NCBI GenBank assembly: GCA_021372945.1 | Contig: JAJFTK010000054.1 | Location: forward strand, 1 to 64,000 | Direction of reading: 5' to 3' | Source: Planctomycetaceae bacterium | Lineage (GTDB): Bacteria; Planctomycetota; Phycisphaerae; Sedimentisphaerales; Anaerohalosphaeraceae | DNA length: 64,000 nucleotides | Shown: in pieces, positions 8,278-17,293 of the stretch | Layout: the number at the start of each line of letters is the position of its first letter | Position numbering within the stretch: the first letter of the stretch is position 1 | The notes under the pieces: generated by a model | What the model was told of the DNA's origin: nothing | What the model saw: only the letters and a program-made list of their open reading frames with translations | Database searches by the model: none | Position numbers and translations under genes: made by a program

Positions 8278-9237
8278 TCAATGCCTGTCGAGGCGCAGCG
8301 TGCGTGATGTCAGCGCGCCGAAACCATTTATCTTGATCTTTTTGGCGGTTACGCGGACGATCCCCCAGGCACCCTGGTCGGCGGCAAAATTGACGGCCCC
8401 TTCGAGCGTGACATAATGAACGCCGTTATGAAGGGTGTAGCCGCCGGCGTGGTTGTGGCCCGCGAAATAGGCCTTGACGCAGGGATATTTCTCGATGGCC
8501 GCGACGATCTTATCGGCGTTCCAGGCGGTGTGTTTTTCGCCCGGTGCCATTAGCGGCAGATGGCCGAAAATAATGACCGGCATATTCCTGGCATCGGCTT
8601 CGGCGACAATGGTATCCAGCCACAGAAACTGCTGGAGGCCGACGGCGCCGTTATAGGGCTGCGCGTTGTCGGCGTTCTTGAGGCGGGCCTGGTCCAGCAT
8701 GTCGCAGGCGTTCTTGACGTTTTGCGAATTCTCGGGCCAGCCGCCCTGTACGGCGTAGTCCAGTGTGTCCAGCACGACAAAACGCCAGCCTTTAAGGTCG
8801 AAGAAATAGTAAGGCTGCTGCATTTGAAGTGTTTGCAGGACAGCATGGCGCGGCAGGCCCGCGAAATCGTGATTGCCCAGGACGTGATATTTTGCGGTGT
8901 TGACCTGGGCGTAAGCGGCAGCGATAGCCTGCAGTTCGGATTGGGCGTTTTGGCCGCCGTCGATGAGGTCGCCGAGCTGAATGACGAAATCCAGCGTGTT
9001 CTGATTGAACGAGACGGTTGCTTTTTCAAGAGCAGGCAGGGCGGCGCGATAGGCGCGTCCTTCGGCACTGTCTTTGTCAGCGTATTGAACGTCCGCGATG
9101 ACGCCAAACTGAACGGTTTGAGTTTTCATACATCCGCAAAGTGAAATAATTGGGAGCAAGATCAAATATGCAGTGCAGCGCAGGCTCAATAACCAAACCG
9201 TCTTGTTGTCCACCAGGCATTTGAGATACCTTTTCAT
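8278..9237 (-). CDS. Metallophosphoesterase, predicted lipoprotein
   Basis: The 319-residue protein carries the calcineurin-like motif series: ADVQYADK near 49, GDLIDGG at 89-95, GNHD at 121-124, IFGHLPL and GHNHAGGY. The QYAD variant of the first motif and the spacing resemble the manganese-dependent ADP-ribose/CDP-alcohol diphosphatase subgroup. The N-terminus has a hydrophobic segment ending in LCGC (Cys36), a lipobox, so it is probably anchored in a membrane. It lies 11 nt upstream of the prenyl synthase gene on the same strand. The physiological substrate cannot be read from sequence. Confidence 0.8.
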   Translation of the reverse strand: MKRYLKCLVDNKTVWLLSLRCTAYLILLPIISLCGCMKTQTVQFGVIADVQYADKDSAEGRAYRAALPALEKATVSFNQNTLDFVIQLGDLIDGGQNAQSELQAIAAAYAQVNTAKYHVLGNHDFAGLPRHAVLQTLQMQQPYYFFDLKGWRFVVLDTLDYAVQGGWPENSQNVKNACDMLDQARLKNADNAQPYNGAVGLQQFLWLDTIVAEADARNMPVIIFGHLPLMAPGEKHTAWNADKIVAAIEKYPCVKAYFAGHNHAGGYTLHNGVHYVTLEGAVNFAADQGAWGIVRVTAKKIKINGFGALTSRTLRLDRH

Positions 9238-9248
9238 GCATTACCCGT

Positions 9249-10163
9249 CTATTTGGTGCGGCTGAGCAGTTGGGCTGCCAATTGCCGCAGGATATCGGCA
9301 CGGGAGTTGAACATCTGCAGCGCATCGACGGCCTCTGTCGTCAGGCGCTGAAATATTTGACGCGATTTTTCGACGCCGACCAGGGCGGGATAGGTCAGCT
9401 TGCCTTGCTGTTCGTCCTTGCCGGCTGTTTTGCCGAGTTGTTCGGCGGTGGCGGTCAGGTCGAGCAGGTCGTCGGCGATCTGAAAGCCAAGACCGATCTT
9501 CATTCCATATTCGAGCATCGCGGCGATTTGCGCATCGGAGGCATTGCCGGCAATAGCGCCCAGGGCGGCCGAGGCGGCAAACATCTCGGCGGTCTTATTC
9601 ATGTGGATGTATTCGAGTTGCGCCATAGAGCCATTGACGTGGGGGCCCTCCATATCGGCGACCTGCCCGGCGATCATGCCGGAAGGGCCGGCCGCCTCGG
9701 CCAGGGTACGGATCATCCGGACAGCCATGGCGGGGTTTTTGATCTCGCTGGCCAGGACCTCGAACGCCAGCGTCAGGAGGGCGTCGCCGGCGAGGATGGC
9801 AGTGGCCTCATCGAACTGCTTGTGACAGCTTGGTTTGCCGCGGCGGAGGTCATCATTGTCCATGGCCGGCAGGTCGTCATGGATGAGCGAATAGGTGTGA
9901 ACCATTTCGATGGCCGCGGCAGCAGTGAGGGCATCGTGGTTGATCTGGCCCGAAATCATGCGGCAGGACCACAGCACCAGCGCCGAGCGGACGCGTTTGC
10001 CGCCGCTTTGCAGCATGTATTCCATCGCATTCTTTAGGCGCGTTGGAATCTCGGTCTGCTCCTGCAGGAGGCGGTCGAGCGTCTTGCCGGTGAGAGCGGA
10101 CATTTCGGCCAGCGCTGCGGAAAATGTACTATTTACCGGGTTTTGTGTCATATTCGTATTCAT
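9249..10163 (-). CDS. ispA: Short-chain polyprenyl diphosphate synthase (farnesyl/geranylgeranyl type)
   Basis: The protein has both aspartate-rich motifs of trans-prenyltransferases: HDDLPAMDNDDLRRGKPSCH (first) and FQIADDLLDLTATAEQLGK (second), plus GGKRVRSALV near the N-terminus and GKDEQQGKLTYPAL near the C-terminus. It condenses isopentenyl diphosphate with allylic diphosphates to make C15 or C20 precursors for quinones, undecaprenyl carriers or carotenoids. ATG 10163 was chosen because it gives the usual length (304 residues) and leaves an intergenic gap to the divergent miaA. A longer frame exists upstream but overlaps miaA. ATG 10151 is an alternative. Chain length cannot be settled by eye. 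Confidence 0.9.
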   Translation of the reverse strand: MNTNMTQNPVNSTFSAALAEMSALTGKTLDRLLQEQTEIPTRLKNAMEYMLQSGGKRVRSALVLWSCRMISGQINHDALTAAAAIEMVHTYSLIHDDLPAMDNDDLRRGKPSCHKQFDEATAILAGDALLTLAFEVLASEIKNPAMAVRMIRTLAEAAGPSGMIAGQVADMEGPHVNGSMAQLEYIHMNKTAEMFAASAALGAIAGNASDAQIAAMLEYGMKIGLGFQIADDLLDLTATAEQLGKTAGKDEQQGKLTYPALVGVEKSRQIFQRLTTEAVDALQMFNSRADILRQLAAQLLSRTK

Positions 10164-10272
10164 AGTCGGCCAAGTCTGGATTTTTCGCTGAAGTGCAGAT
10201 ATTATAACTGCTTTTGAGCGGGTGCAAACAGATAATTCGGCAAAAGCGCGGAATTGAAACGAAACGAAAACG

Positions 10273-11208
10273 GTGGCTAAGGCAAAGAAGAAAATCCTGA
10301 TCCTGGGCGTGACGGCGTCAGGCAAGGGCGGTCTGGCCTTTGAACTGGCCAAGAGGCTTGAAGGCGAGATCGTCAGCGTCGATTCGATGAAGGTCTATCG
10401 CCGGATGGATATCGGGACGGCCAAGCCGTCGTTGGAGAAACGGCAGGCCATTGCTTATCATTTGATCGATGTGGCCGAGCCGAGCGAATCGTTCAGTGTC
10501 GATCGGTTCCTGGACCTGGCGGCGAAGGCGATCGCGGAGATCGAGGGCAGAAAGAAGACGATGGTGGCGGCAGGCGGGACGGCGATGTACATTAAGGCGC
10601 TGCTGTACGGACTGTTTGAGGGGCCCGGCACGGATGAGAGTGTCAGGGCCAGGCTGGCGAACCAAATCAAGAAATCGGGGCTGGCGGCGATGCACGCCAG
10701 GCTGGCGGAAGCGGACCCGGAGGCGGCGGCAAGAATCCACTGGAATGACCAGAAGCGAATCATCCGGGCGCTGGAGGTGTACGAATTGACGGGACGGCCG
10801 ATCAGCTCATTCCAGAAGCAGTGGGACGCGCAGGCAGCGCCGCCGGAGGATTGGCTGGTATTTGGACTGCGGCGAACCAAAGAAGCGGAGAGTCACCGGA
10901 TCAATCTGCGGGTGAAGCGGATGATCGATGAGGGCCTGCGCGATGAGGTTGCGGCACTGCTGGCCGAGGACAAGCCGCTTAGCCCCCAGGCCGCGGCGGC
11001 GATCGGGTACGCCGAGATGATCGAGCATTTGAAAGGCAAGAGCGATCTGGAGGAAACGATTGAGCAGATCAAGATCAACACGCGGAAGTTCGCCAAGGCG
11101 CAGCGGACGTGGTTCAAGACATTTCGCGGGATGCAGTGGATCGATGTTGCTGAGGAGGATACGGTTGAAACGGTGCTGGAGCGTGTTTTAACGAGCCTAC
11201 TGGCCTAA
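10273..11208 (+). CDS. miaA: tRNA dimethylallyltransferase MiaA
   Basis: The enzyme prenylates N6 of A37 in tRNAs reading codons that start with U. Visible signatures are the P-loop (GVTASGKGG, residues 12-20), VSVDSMKVYRRMDIGTAKP, the AYHLIDVAEP step, AAGGTAMYIKALLYGL and QKRIIRALEVYELTG. The C-terminus has AIGYAEM and TRKFAKAQRTWFK, as expected. The length of 311 residues is typical. The start is GTG at 10273, without a strong Shine-Dalgarno. The usual Ser after GK of the P-loop is Gly here, a small departure from the usual GPTASGKS form. Confidence 0.95.
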   Translation: MAKAKKKILILGVTASGKGGLAFELAKRLEGEIVSVDSMKVYRRMDIGTAKPSLEKRQAIAYHLIDVAEPSESFSVDRFLDLAAKAIAEIEGRKKTMVAAGGTAMYIKALLYGLFEGPGTDESVRARLANQIKKSGLAAMHARLAEADPEAAARIHWNDQKRIIRALEVYELTGRPISSFQKQWDAQAAPPEDWLVFGLRRTKEAESHRINLRVKRMIDEGLRDEVAALLAEDKPLSPQAAAAIGYAEMIEHLKGKSDLEETIEQIKINTRKFAKAQRTWFKTFRGMQWIDVAEEDTVETVLERVLTSLLA

Positions 11209-11248
11209 GCAGGTCAGCAAATTAAGCCAATATAAGTCGCACCAAGTC

Positions 11249-11947
11249 TCAATGCTCGCCTGATTTTTCAAATTCCTGCATGATACTCACCGAGGCGGAG
11301 GCGCCGATGCGGGTTGCGCCGGCTTCGATGAAGGCCAGCGTAGCGGCCAGGGTTTTGATGCCGCCGGCGGCCTTGATGCGGCAATGTGGGGCGGATGCGG
11401 CCATCAGGCGGACATCCTCGAGGCGGGCGCCGCCGGCCTTGTGAAAGCCGGTGCTGGTCTTGAGAAAATCGACACCGCAGCCTTGGGCAAGCTGGCAGAC
11501 GAACTGAATCTGCTCAGGGTTGAGCGCCGCCGCCTCAATGATAATTTTTAAGAGGACCGGCGGATGCATGGAGCGGCAGATTTTGAGAACTTCCATGAAC
11601 TGCTTTTTGAGATAGGGCGCATCGCCGGAGATGATCGAGGCAAGGTCGGCAACGATATCAACTTCATCGGCGCCTTGCATGATGACTGCTTTGGCCTCGG
11701 CGGCAGTCGATTGAATCAGGTTGGTTCCAAAGGGAAACCCGGCGACGGAGACGACTTTTACGCCGGAACCATGCAGGATGTCGGCGGCGAGGGCGACCCA
11801 GCGCGGATGGATACAGACCGCATAAAAGCCATACGCCAGGGCCTCATTGCATACCCGGCGGATGTCATCGGCAGCCGCCATCGGGTCGAGCAGCGTATGG
11901 TCGAAGTACTTGGCAAATTGTTCTTTCGTTGTTATTTTCATTTTCAA
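11249..11947 (-). CDS. deoC: Deoxyribose-phosphate aldolase
   Basis: This 232-residue class I aldolase cleaves 2-deoxyribose 5-phosphate to acetaldehyde and glyceraldehyde 3-phosphate. The Schiff-base lysine is K163 in DFLKTSTGF, with the second active-site lysine K192 in IKAAGGI and the acidic ADEVDIV patch near 93-99. The N-terminal FDHTLLDP is typical. It stands alone, convergent with miaA, with no other deoxynucleoside catabolism gene in the window. Confidence 0.95.
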   Translation of the reverse strand: MKMKITTKEQFAKYFDHTLLDPMAAADDIRRVCNEALAYGFYAVCIHPRWVALAADILHGSGVKVVSVAGFPFGTNLIQSTAAEAKAVIMQGADEVDIVADLASIISGDAPYLKKQFMEVLKICRSMHPPVLLKIIIEAAALNPEQIQFVCQLAQGCGVDFLKTSTGFHKAGGARLEDVRLMAASAPHCRIKAAGGIKTLAATLAFIEAGATRIGASASVSIMQEFEKSGEH

Positions 11948-12063
11948 CAGGATTTAAAGCCAGCGTTCAATGAGAGTATACCGGCAGGTTCGATTTTTGG
12001 GAATGGAAAAACCATAAATCACGGTAACTCAAACTCGGCGCGATTTTGCTCCTTGTGGGCGCG

Positions 12064-13323
12064 TCAATGAACGGAGCATGAGAAGCACGGGTCGTAGGCG
12101 CGAACCAATTCTTCACAGAGCAGGCGTATCTGCGGCGGCGATTTATCGTTATTCTCTTGAACAAGCTTTAGCAAGTGCTTTTCGATGTTTGAAAAATTGT
12201 GCGATGTCGGGGTGACGATATTCGCCTTTTGAACGATGCCTTTGCCGTCCACCTCATACCAGTGGTAAAGCAGTCCGCGGGGCGCTTCCGTGACGGCGCC
12301 GGCGGTGCCGGCATTTATCCTGATATGGATATCCTCGTCCTCAAACCGGCTGCTTTCGATGAGTTCAATGCAGTGTTCGACGCCGTCAACGATCTCAAGA
12401 GCTTGGGCGATATTATTGTGAAACGGATTATCGCTGGGGGGCCTGAAGTCAAGGGCTTCGGCGAGATCCTTTGTGGTCTGCCGGAGCTTGGCAAATTTGA
12501 TATTTAGCCGCGCCATCGCCCCGCTCATAATTGAGGACGCTCCCTGCCGTGTGGTTTTCTTGGCAAAGGCATATTCGGTCTCGGACTCGTGGAACGCCGC
12601 GTGATAGTCTTCGACAGCGATATTGAGGCCCCTGGTTGAAACGATCCGGCCGCCGTTAATCGCATACTCGTCAGCGGTATCCAGGCAGACGTATTCGGAA
12701 TCGCAGTGAAAGTCAGGCATGCCCAGATGCGCGACTTCTTCGGCGGTTCGCCTGGCGTTCGGTCGAATCTGTTTTAGCTGTGTCGCGATTTGGCCCACCG
12801 CTTCGTTGGAAGGCACGGCCGTAAAGCCTCCGGGCAGATGCGTGACCGGGTGAAGGGCCCGCCCGCCAATCAGACCGGTCAAGGCATTGAAGACGTCTTT
12901 TAGGATCAGCAGGTCTTCAGTCTGACGTGTAACGTCGCGACGCATTGCGGGAAATCCGTCGCAGCCGTAGTAATCCGGCATCGCCAGCATGTACAGGTGG
13001 ACCAGGTGACTGGCCATGATCTGACTGATGCTCATGAGCTTACGCAAGGTTACGGTTTGCGGGCTGACCTCGATGCCCATTGCCTTTTCGATTGCCTGGA
13101 TGGCCGTGGTCATGTGAGAAACGGGACAAATTCCGCAGATCCGAGAGACGATGTCGCCCACTTCATCAAACCGCCTGCCCACGAGAAAGCCCTCGAAAAA
13201 TCGCGGCGGTTCAAAGATCTTCAGGCGAATCGCCGGGGCATGGCCCAGTTCTATTTCGATATTGGTTTCGCCCTCGACCCGCGGCAGGTAATCAATCTCA
13301 ATCTTGCGATGAATCCTTTTCAT
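12064..13323 (-). CDS. NiFe hydrogenase large (alpha) subunit, cluster 1, without C-terminal extension
   Basis: The 419-residue protein carries both NiFe ligand motifs: RICGICPVSH (Cys63, Cys66) and DPCFSCSVH (Cys413, Cys416). The gene order and partner types place it with group 3 bidirectional NAD(P)-linked hydrogenases (sulfhydrogenase-like). ATG 13323 overlaps the TGA of the small-subunit gene as ATGA, which supports this start. The reading frame stops immediately after the terminal His419, so there is no peptide for a maturation protease to remove, unlike most NiFe large subunits and unlike its paralogue at 50880. It is the last gene of the cluster. Confidence 0.9.
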   Translation of the reverse strand: MKRIHRKIEIDYLPRVEGETNIEIELGHAPAIRLKIFEPPRFFEGFLVGRRFDEVGDIVSRICGICPVSHMTTAIQAIEKAMGIEVSPQTVTLRKLMSISQIMASHLVHLYMLAMPDYYGCDGFPAMRRDVTRQTEDLLILKDVFNALTGLIGGRALHPVTHLPGGFTAVPSNEAVGQIATQLKQIRPNARRTAEEVAHLGMPDFHCDSEYVCLDTADEYAINGGRIVSTRGLNIAVEDYHAAFHESETEYAFAKKTTRQGASSIMSGAMARLNIKFAKLRQTTKDLAEALDFRPPSDNPFHNNIAQALEIVDGVEHCIELIESSRFEDEDIHIRINAGTAGAVTEAPRGLLYHWYEVDGKGIVQKANIVTPTSHNFSNIEKHLLKLVQENNDKSPPQIRLLCEELVRAYDPCFSCSVH

Positions 13324-14090
13324 TTGATCTGTCCGGCCTTCCACTGCGTTGTAGGCTGTCCGAATTCGGTGAATTTGCGATGGATATCGTCGTTGGTTAA
13401 CCCCATTAGCCTGAATTGACCGGCCAGGGCCCATGCGTTGGCATCCTCCATCGGTCCCCAGCAGCCGTAGCAGGCACGGTGATGTCCGGGACAAAGGGCG
13501 CCGCATCCGGCATTGGTCACCGGTCCCATGCACGGTTCATTGTAGGCAACCAGCACGCAGATGTTGGCGGCCAATTTGCACTCGACGCAGACGGAGCAGT
13601 TCACGAATTCGGGCCGCTTGTCCAGCAAGAGCGAGATTACCAGTTCGCTCAGGTCGCGGACGCCCATCGGGCAGCCCTTGACGGCTCCATCGATTTTGAC
13701 GTAATCGTTGATGGCGCCGGTCTTCATGGAATGGACCAGCGAAGTATCCGTATAGACCCGCTTTTCGATCTCCTGTTCTTCGGTCGTATTCTTGATTGCC
13801 GGAACGCCCCCGCACACCGCGCACGAACCGATCGGAATCAGATACCGGCTGACCGCACGTACGCGATTGAGTTGATCGGCCTGCCACTGCTCGGTGATCG
13901 CCCCTTCAATGAGGGCCACGTCGAAAGGCCCTTCCGGATGTCCCCCGGACTGCAGCATGCGGCAGTAAGTAATCTGAGTCTTTTCAAACATGTCTATCAC
14001 GTGCTTCTGGAAGTAGATGAGCTGAAACTCGCAGCCCGCACAGCAGCTATATTTGAAAACTCCGATTTTCGGTTGTTCGTTCATCGTCAT
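13320..14090 (-). CDS. NiFe hydrogenase small (delta) subunit, cluster 1
   Basis: The 256-residue protein opens with the proximal-cluster motif CCAGCEFQ near residue 15 and has GSCAVCGG, GCPMGVRDL, CVECKLAANIC and GCGALCPGHHRACYGC. These cysteines fit iron-sulfur clusters that pass electrons from the NiFe site to the flavoprotein subunit. It lacks a TAT signal, so the enzyme is cytoplasmic. The start is placed at ATG 14090, right after the TGA of the upstream gene at 14093; ATG 14084 is equally possible. It overlaps the large subunit gene by 4 nt. Confidence 0.88.
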   Translation of the reverse strand: MTMNEQPKIGVFKYSCCAGCEFQLIYFQKHVIDMFEKTQITYCRMLQSGGHPEGPFDVALIEGAITEQWQADQLNRVRAVSRYLIPIGSCAVCGGVPAIKNTTEEQEIEKRVYTDTSLVHSMKTGAINDYVKIDGAVKGCPMGVRDLSELVISLLLDKRPEFVNCSVCVECKLAANICVLVAYNEPCMGPVTNAGCGALCPGHHRACYGCWGPMEDANAWALAGQFRLMGLTNDDIHRKFTEFGQPTTQWKAGQIK

Positions 14091-14092
14091 GC

Positions 14093-14929
14093 TCAAAGGA
14101 AGGTATCCGCGAATCTCTGAATGTCCGGCAGGCAAAAAACAGGACCATCCATGCATACATATTTGGCCCCGATCTGACAATGCCCGCATTGCGCGATCCC
14201 GCATTTCATTCGCCTTTCCAGCGACACATAAATATCCGTTGCGGCCTGCCCTTGCAGGATCAAATGGGCGGCCGCAAATTTCATCATTATCTGCGGTCCA
14301 CAGGTAAATGTGACGGCATCGGACAGGGGCTCGAGTAATTGATCAAAGAGCACGGTCACCAGCCCCTGCCGTACGGGCAAACGACAGTTCTGACGGACTT
14401 CATCGGCCGACAGCAGCACATGAATGCTGGCGGACCATTTCTCCAGGTCGTCACTGAAGAGCAGGTCTTCAATGGTCTTAACACCATAAAAAAGATAGAT
14501 CTCGCCAAAGCGGCTGCGGTTTTCAATCAGATGATGAATCACCGGCCGCAAAGGCGCCATCCCGATGCCTCCGGCGATGACGATGACATTTTTGCCGTCC
14601 AGTTTCTCCAGAGGCCAGCCATTGCCGAACGGCCCGCGAAAACTTACTTGCCCGCCGGAATGAAGGGCCGACAAGGCATCTACCACAGTGCCTGCTTTGC
14701 GGATCGTTTGAACCAGCATCCGGCTGCGAGGGTCAATCACGCTGAACGAAAATGGCGCCTCGCCATAGCCGGGCAGACCGATCATGGCGAATTGCCCCGG
14801 ACGGAAATTGAAATCGTTTATCTGCGGTCTCACGTAAAGCGAGAATATATCGTCTGTCTCTTCAACATGCTGCTCAATGATCGCTGTTTGAGGCTCCAGC
14901 GGATTTTGGTTTTCATTTTTCGGCGGCAT
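14093..14929 (-). CDS. Hydrogenase gamma subunit (FAD/NAD(P)-binding, 2Fe-2S), cluster 1
   Basis: This 278-residue protein is a ferredoxin-NADP reductase-type module: FRPGQFAMIGLPGYGEAPFS binds the flavin, VIVIAGGIGMAPLRPVI binds the nucleotide, and TCGPQIMMKF follows. The C-terminus has the MKCGIAQCGHCQIG...C segment of a dihydroorotate-dehydrogenase-like 2Fe-2S domain. It connects the hydrogenase core to NAD(P)H. Its first 17 nt overlap the upstream beta subunit gene, a sign of translational coupling. The paralogue at 53013 has the same length and layout. Confidence 0.88.
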   Translation of the reverse strand: MPPKNENQNPLEPQTAIIEQHVEETDDIFSLYVRPQINDFNFRPGQFAMIGLPGYGEAPFSFSVIDPRSRMLVQTIRKAGTVVDALSALHSGGQVSFRGPFGNGWPLEKLDGKNVIVIAGGIGMAPLRPVIHHLIENRSRFGEIYLFYGVKTIEDLLFSDDLEKWSASIHVLLSADEVRQNCRLPVRQGLVTVLFDQLLEPLSDAVTFTCGPQIMMKFAAAHLILQGQAATDIYVSLERRMKCGIAQCGHCQIGAKYVCMDGPVFCLPDIQRFADTFL

Positions 14930-15959
14930 CTCGCTGTATTTCCTTTGCCATTTCAGTCAAATCAATCCCGGTGGGGCACCAGGTCATGCATCGGCCGCAG
15001 CCGATACATCCAAAACAGCCATACTGCTCGACCCACGTCGCCAGTTTATGCGTGACGAATTGCCGCATCCGCGCCTCTCGTGACGAGCGGAAATTACCGC
15101 CGTGTACCTGGGCAAAGTGCAGTTCCTGACAACTGTCCCAATAGCGTTGGCGGGTGGTCGTCATCAGGTCGTAGCCGGTCCGGTCCTGGACGTTGTAACA
15201 ATAGCAGGTCGGGCAGACCATCGTGCAATTGGTACAGCCCAGGCAGCGGCTGTCGGCCGTCCGGCGATAGACCGTGTGATCCAAATGCCGCATCAGCAGT
15301 TGAGGCAGTCCGTCGGTGTCCAGATGCTTGGTAAAGGAACGTTTGGCCCGTTGTTCGATTTCTTCTTTCTCGCCCAGGTCGGCGGCGGTCGCTCTTTCAA
15401 AAAAATCGCGGCCGCCGATCAGCCGCTCACCATTTTCTGAAGCGGGTTCGGCGATGAAATCTTTCTCTCGTGCCGTCAGCGCAACGTCAAATCCCTGCTT
15501 GAGCCGCAGAAACGGGCCGGTCCCCATCGAATCGCAGAAGCCGCTGTCACAAGCTTTATTGCAGTTCAGAACGATGGTGACCGTATCGTCTCGCCGCTTT
15601 CGATAGTAGTAATCCTCGTATTTGGCCAGAAATGTCCGATCCAGTACACTGATCGCGTGCATATCGCATGGATGAATCGCAAAAATCAACTGCGGCCGTT
15701 GGGTCCGCGGGTCGGCCGTTACATACTGTCCGGTCGAGCGGTTGACTGTAAAAAGTTTTTGGCAGCCCGGATAGATGAACAGCCGGGGGCTAAGCATGGT
15801 TGAGCAGTAATTCGGATTAAGCAAATCGGCGCTGGCGATAGGCTCAAAGACGGTCTGGCCGCGCCGCAGTGGAACAGGCCCAAGCACGGTATAAATTTCC
15901 GCCAGGCTTTTGATCCAGTCGGGCAGACGTTTACGCGATAGAAGATAGGCCTCGCTCAT
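14913..15959 (-). CDS. Hydrogenase beta subunit (4Fe-4S, AsrA-like), cluster 1
   Basis: The protein resembles sulfhydrogenase beta subunits and anaerobic sulfite reductase subunit A. It has a conserved N-terminal part (FAIHPCDMHAISVLD) and two C-terminal clusters of cysteines: CLGCTNCTMVCPTCYC and CFGCIGCGRCMTWCP, enough for two 4Fe-4S clusters. It wires electrons within the cytoplasmic hydrogenase. ATG 15959 (348 residues) is preferred over TTG 15977, though neither has a good Shine-Dalgarno. It is the first gene of the cluster; no regulator gene precedes it and I see no clear Rex site in 15960-16110. Confidence 0.85.
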   Translation of the reverse strand: MSEAYLLSRKRLPDWIKSLAEIYTVLGPVPLRRGQTVFEPIASADLLNPNYCSTMLSPRLFIYPGCQKLFTVNRSTGQYVTADPRTQRPQLIFAIHPCDMHAISVLDRTFLAKYEDYYYRKRRDDTVTIVLNCNKACDSGFCDSMGTGPFLRLKQGFDVALTAREKDFIAEPASENGERLIGGRDFFERATAADLGEKEEIEQRAKRSFTKHLDTDGLPQLLMRHLDHTVYRRTADSRCLGCTNCTMVCPTCYCYNVQDRTGYDLMTTTRQRYWDSCQELHFAQVHGGNFRSSREARMRQFVTHKLATWVEQYGCFGCIGCGRCMTWCPTGIDLTEMAKEIQRDAAEK

Positions 15960-16221
15960 TTGTTTTTTATGCTGCAAAGTTTTTTGTCCGGTATGGCCTG
16001 CTGGCGAAAACCGGTTAGCTGCCGCTTAGAACTGCTTAGCGGACTTGGTCCAGAATATCAGCGATTCACATGATGCAAATAGGACAATTCCTTAAAAGAC
16101 GGGCTCAGATTTGCTTAGATATCGCCAGCACAATGAACCATCCAGTTTTAAAAACACAGCAAAACTTTGTGCGATGCAAAATGAATGGCAATACCGGCTC
16201 TTGCGCGTTAAGATAAATCGG

Positions 16222-17079
16222 ATGAACGGTCAGCGGAGAAAAATTAAGAAGGCAGGGGCAGCGGTGATTTGGGAAATTGCAGATGGCCGGGCTGTATCGA
16301 TTGTAGTGATGGAGCTATTGGCCGTGGTCGCGGGGTGCCGAACCCTGCCGGAAGCGAATTTGACGCCTGATGGAGAATCTCTGAAGGTCCTCACCTACAA
16401 TGTGGACGTACACGGAGACATGAAGGGGGTTACCGCTTTCTTAAATGAAGCCAAAGGCGATATCGTCCTTCTGCAGGAAATAGACAAACAATGGCAGGCG
16501 TATCTGGATGCGCATCTTGTGCCGGCTTATCCGTACGTGTTCTTTCATCATTATCCGAAAGAAGGTGGAATGGCAATTCTTTCCAGGTACCCACTGCCTG
16601 GGCCCGAGGTTTTTCAGTCGGCGGCGGGCTGGTTACCGGCTATTTACGTCAAAGTGTCAACGCCGGTCGGAGAGATCGGAATTCTGAACGTACATCTTAA
16701 GCCGCCAGTGTCGGAGCACTCACGAGTAACGCTTGGATCGCTGCTGACGACGCCCGGCATCCACCGCAAAGAGATCAACGCGCATCTTGCAAGGGTCGAT
16801 CCGAACTTGCCGATGATCATCGCGGGCGATTTTAATGAGGATGAATCCGGCAAGGCCTGCAAGCGGCTCAAGGAATTGGGCTGCGTCGATGTACTTTCAA
16901 TGTACGATCGCCATAGTCCGACATGGAGCTACCCGAATCTGATCTGGACGCTGAGGGACAGGTATGATCATATCTTTATAGAACCGCCAATGGCGTGCAC
17001 CGGTGCGGCGGTGTTCAAGGTCAAGGCCAGCGACCATGAGCCGGTTGTGGCAGCCGTGCAAATGAATGATGTTGAATGA
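16222..17079 (+). CDS. Endonuclease/exonuclease/phosphatase family protein, possible lipoprotein
   Basis: The fold is shown by LKVLTYNVDVHGD, IVLLQEID, GGMAILSRYPL, ILNVHLKPP, MIIAGDFNED and the final ASDHEPVVA, the ordered metal and phosphate-binding motifs of the DNase I/sphingomyelinase superfamily. A hydrophobic stretch ending in VVAGC at the N-terminus looks like a lipobox. The start is uncertain: ATG 16222, GTG 16264 and ATG 16309 all keep the core domain, and an ATG at 16111 gives a longer frame. I chose 16222 because it gives a basic n-region before the hydrophobic stretch. The substrate is unknown. Confidence 0.75.
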   Translation: MNGQRRKIKKAGAAVIWEIADGRAVSIVVMELLAVVAGCRTLPEANLTPDGESLKVLTYNVDVHGDMKGVTAFLNEAKGDIVLLQEIDKQWQAYLDAHLVPAYPYVFFHHYPKEGGMAILSRYPLPGPEVFQSAAGWLPAIYVKVSTPVGEIGILNVHLKPPVSEHSRVTLGSLLTTPGIHRKEINAHLARVDPNLPMIIAGDFNEDESGKACKRLKELGCVDVLSMYDRHSPTWSYPNLIWTLRDRYDHIFIEPPMACTGAAVFKVKASDHEPVVAAVQMNDVE

Positions 17080-17129
17080 AGAATGAATGATTTCTTAGGA
17101 ATTGTCAACCGCTGCACAGTGACAGGGGT

Positions 17130-17152
17130 CTAATCGGTGCATTGCCGATTAG
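17130..17152. repeat. Intergenic inverted repeat (CTAATCGG/CCGATTAG)
   Basis: An 8-bp perfect stem with a 7-nt loop lies about 50 bp after the stop of the phosphatase-like gene. There is no T-run after it, so it is not a classical terminator. It may stabilise the mRNA 3' end or be a dispersed hairpin. Confidence 0.5.
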
Positions 17153-17241
17153 TGCCTGCATGTGAGACGCTGGTCGAATACGATTGCGGGATCATGTTTT
17201 AGCAGTTTGTAATTGAGCTAATTGTGGGCCAGTGACTCCAA

Positions 17242-17261
17242 GGCAGGCGTGGGAGCCTGCC
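17242..17261. repeat. Intergenic hairpin (GGCAGGC/GCCTGCC)
   Basis: A 7-bp perfect stem with a 6-nt loop lies between the phosphatase-like gene and the methyltransferase remnant. It resembles the hairpin at 39143-39165 (GCAGGCT/AGCCTGC core), suggesting one dispersed family of small GC-rich hairpins. Confidence 0.5.
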
Positions 17262-17293
17262 CCTACAAGGCGGGCGGGCTGCTCGCTTTGCAG

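Noticed and set aside
10164..10352. N-terminal extension of the prenyl synthase
   Set aside because: It overlaps the divergent miaA gene and shows no similarity to prenyl synthase N-termini.
15960..16110. Possible Rex operator upstream of hydrogenase operon 1
   Set aside because: The best match (around TTGCATCATGTGAA on the minus strand) has the wrong spacing and only one recognisable half site.
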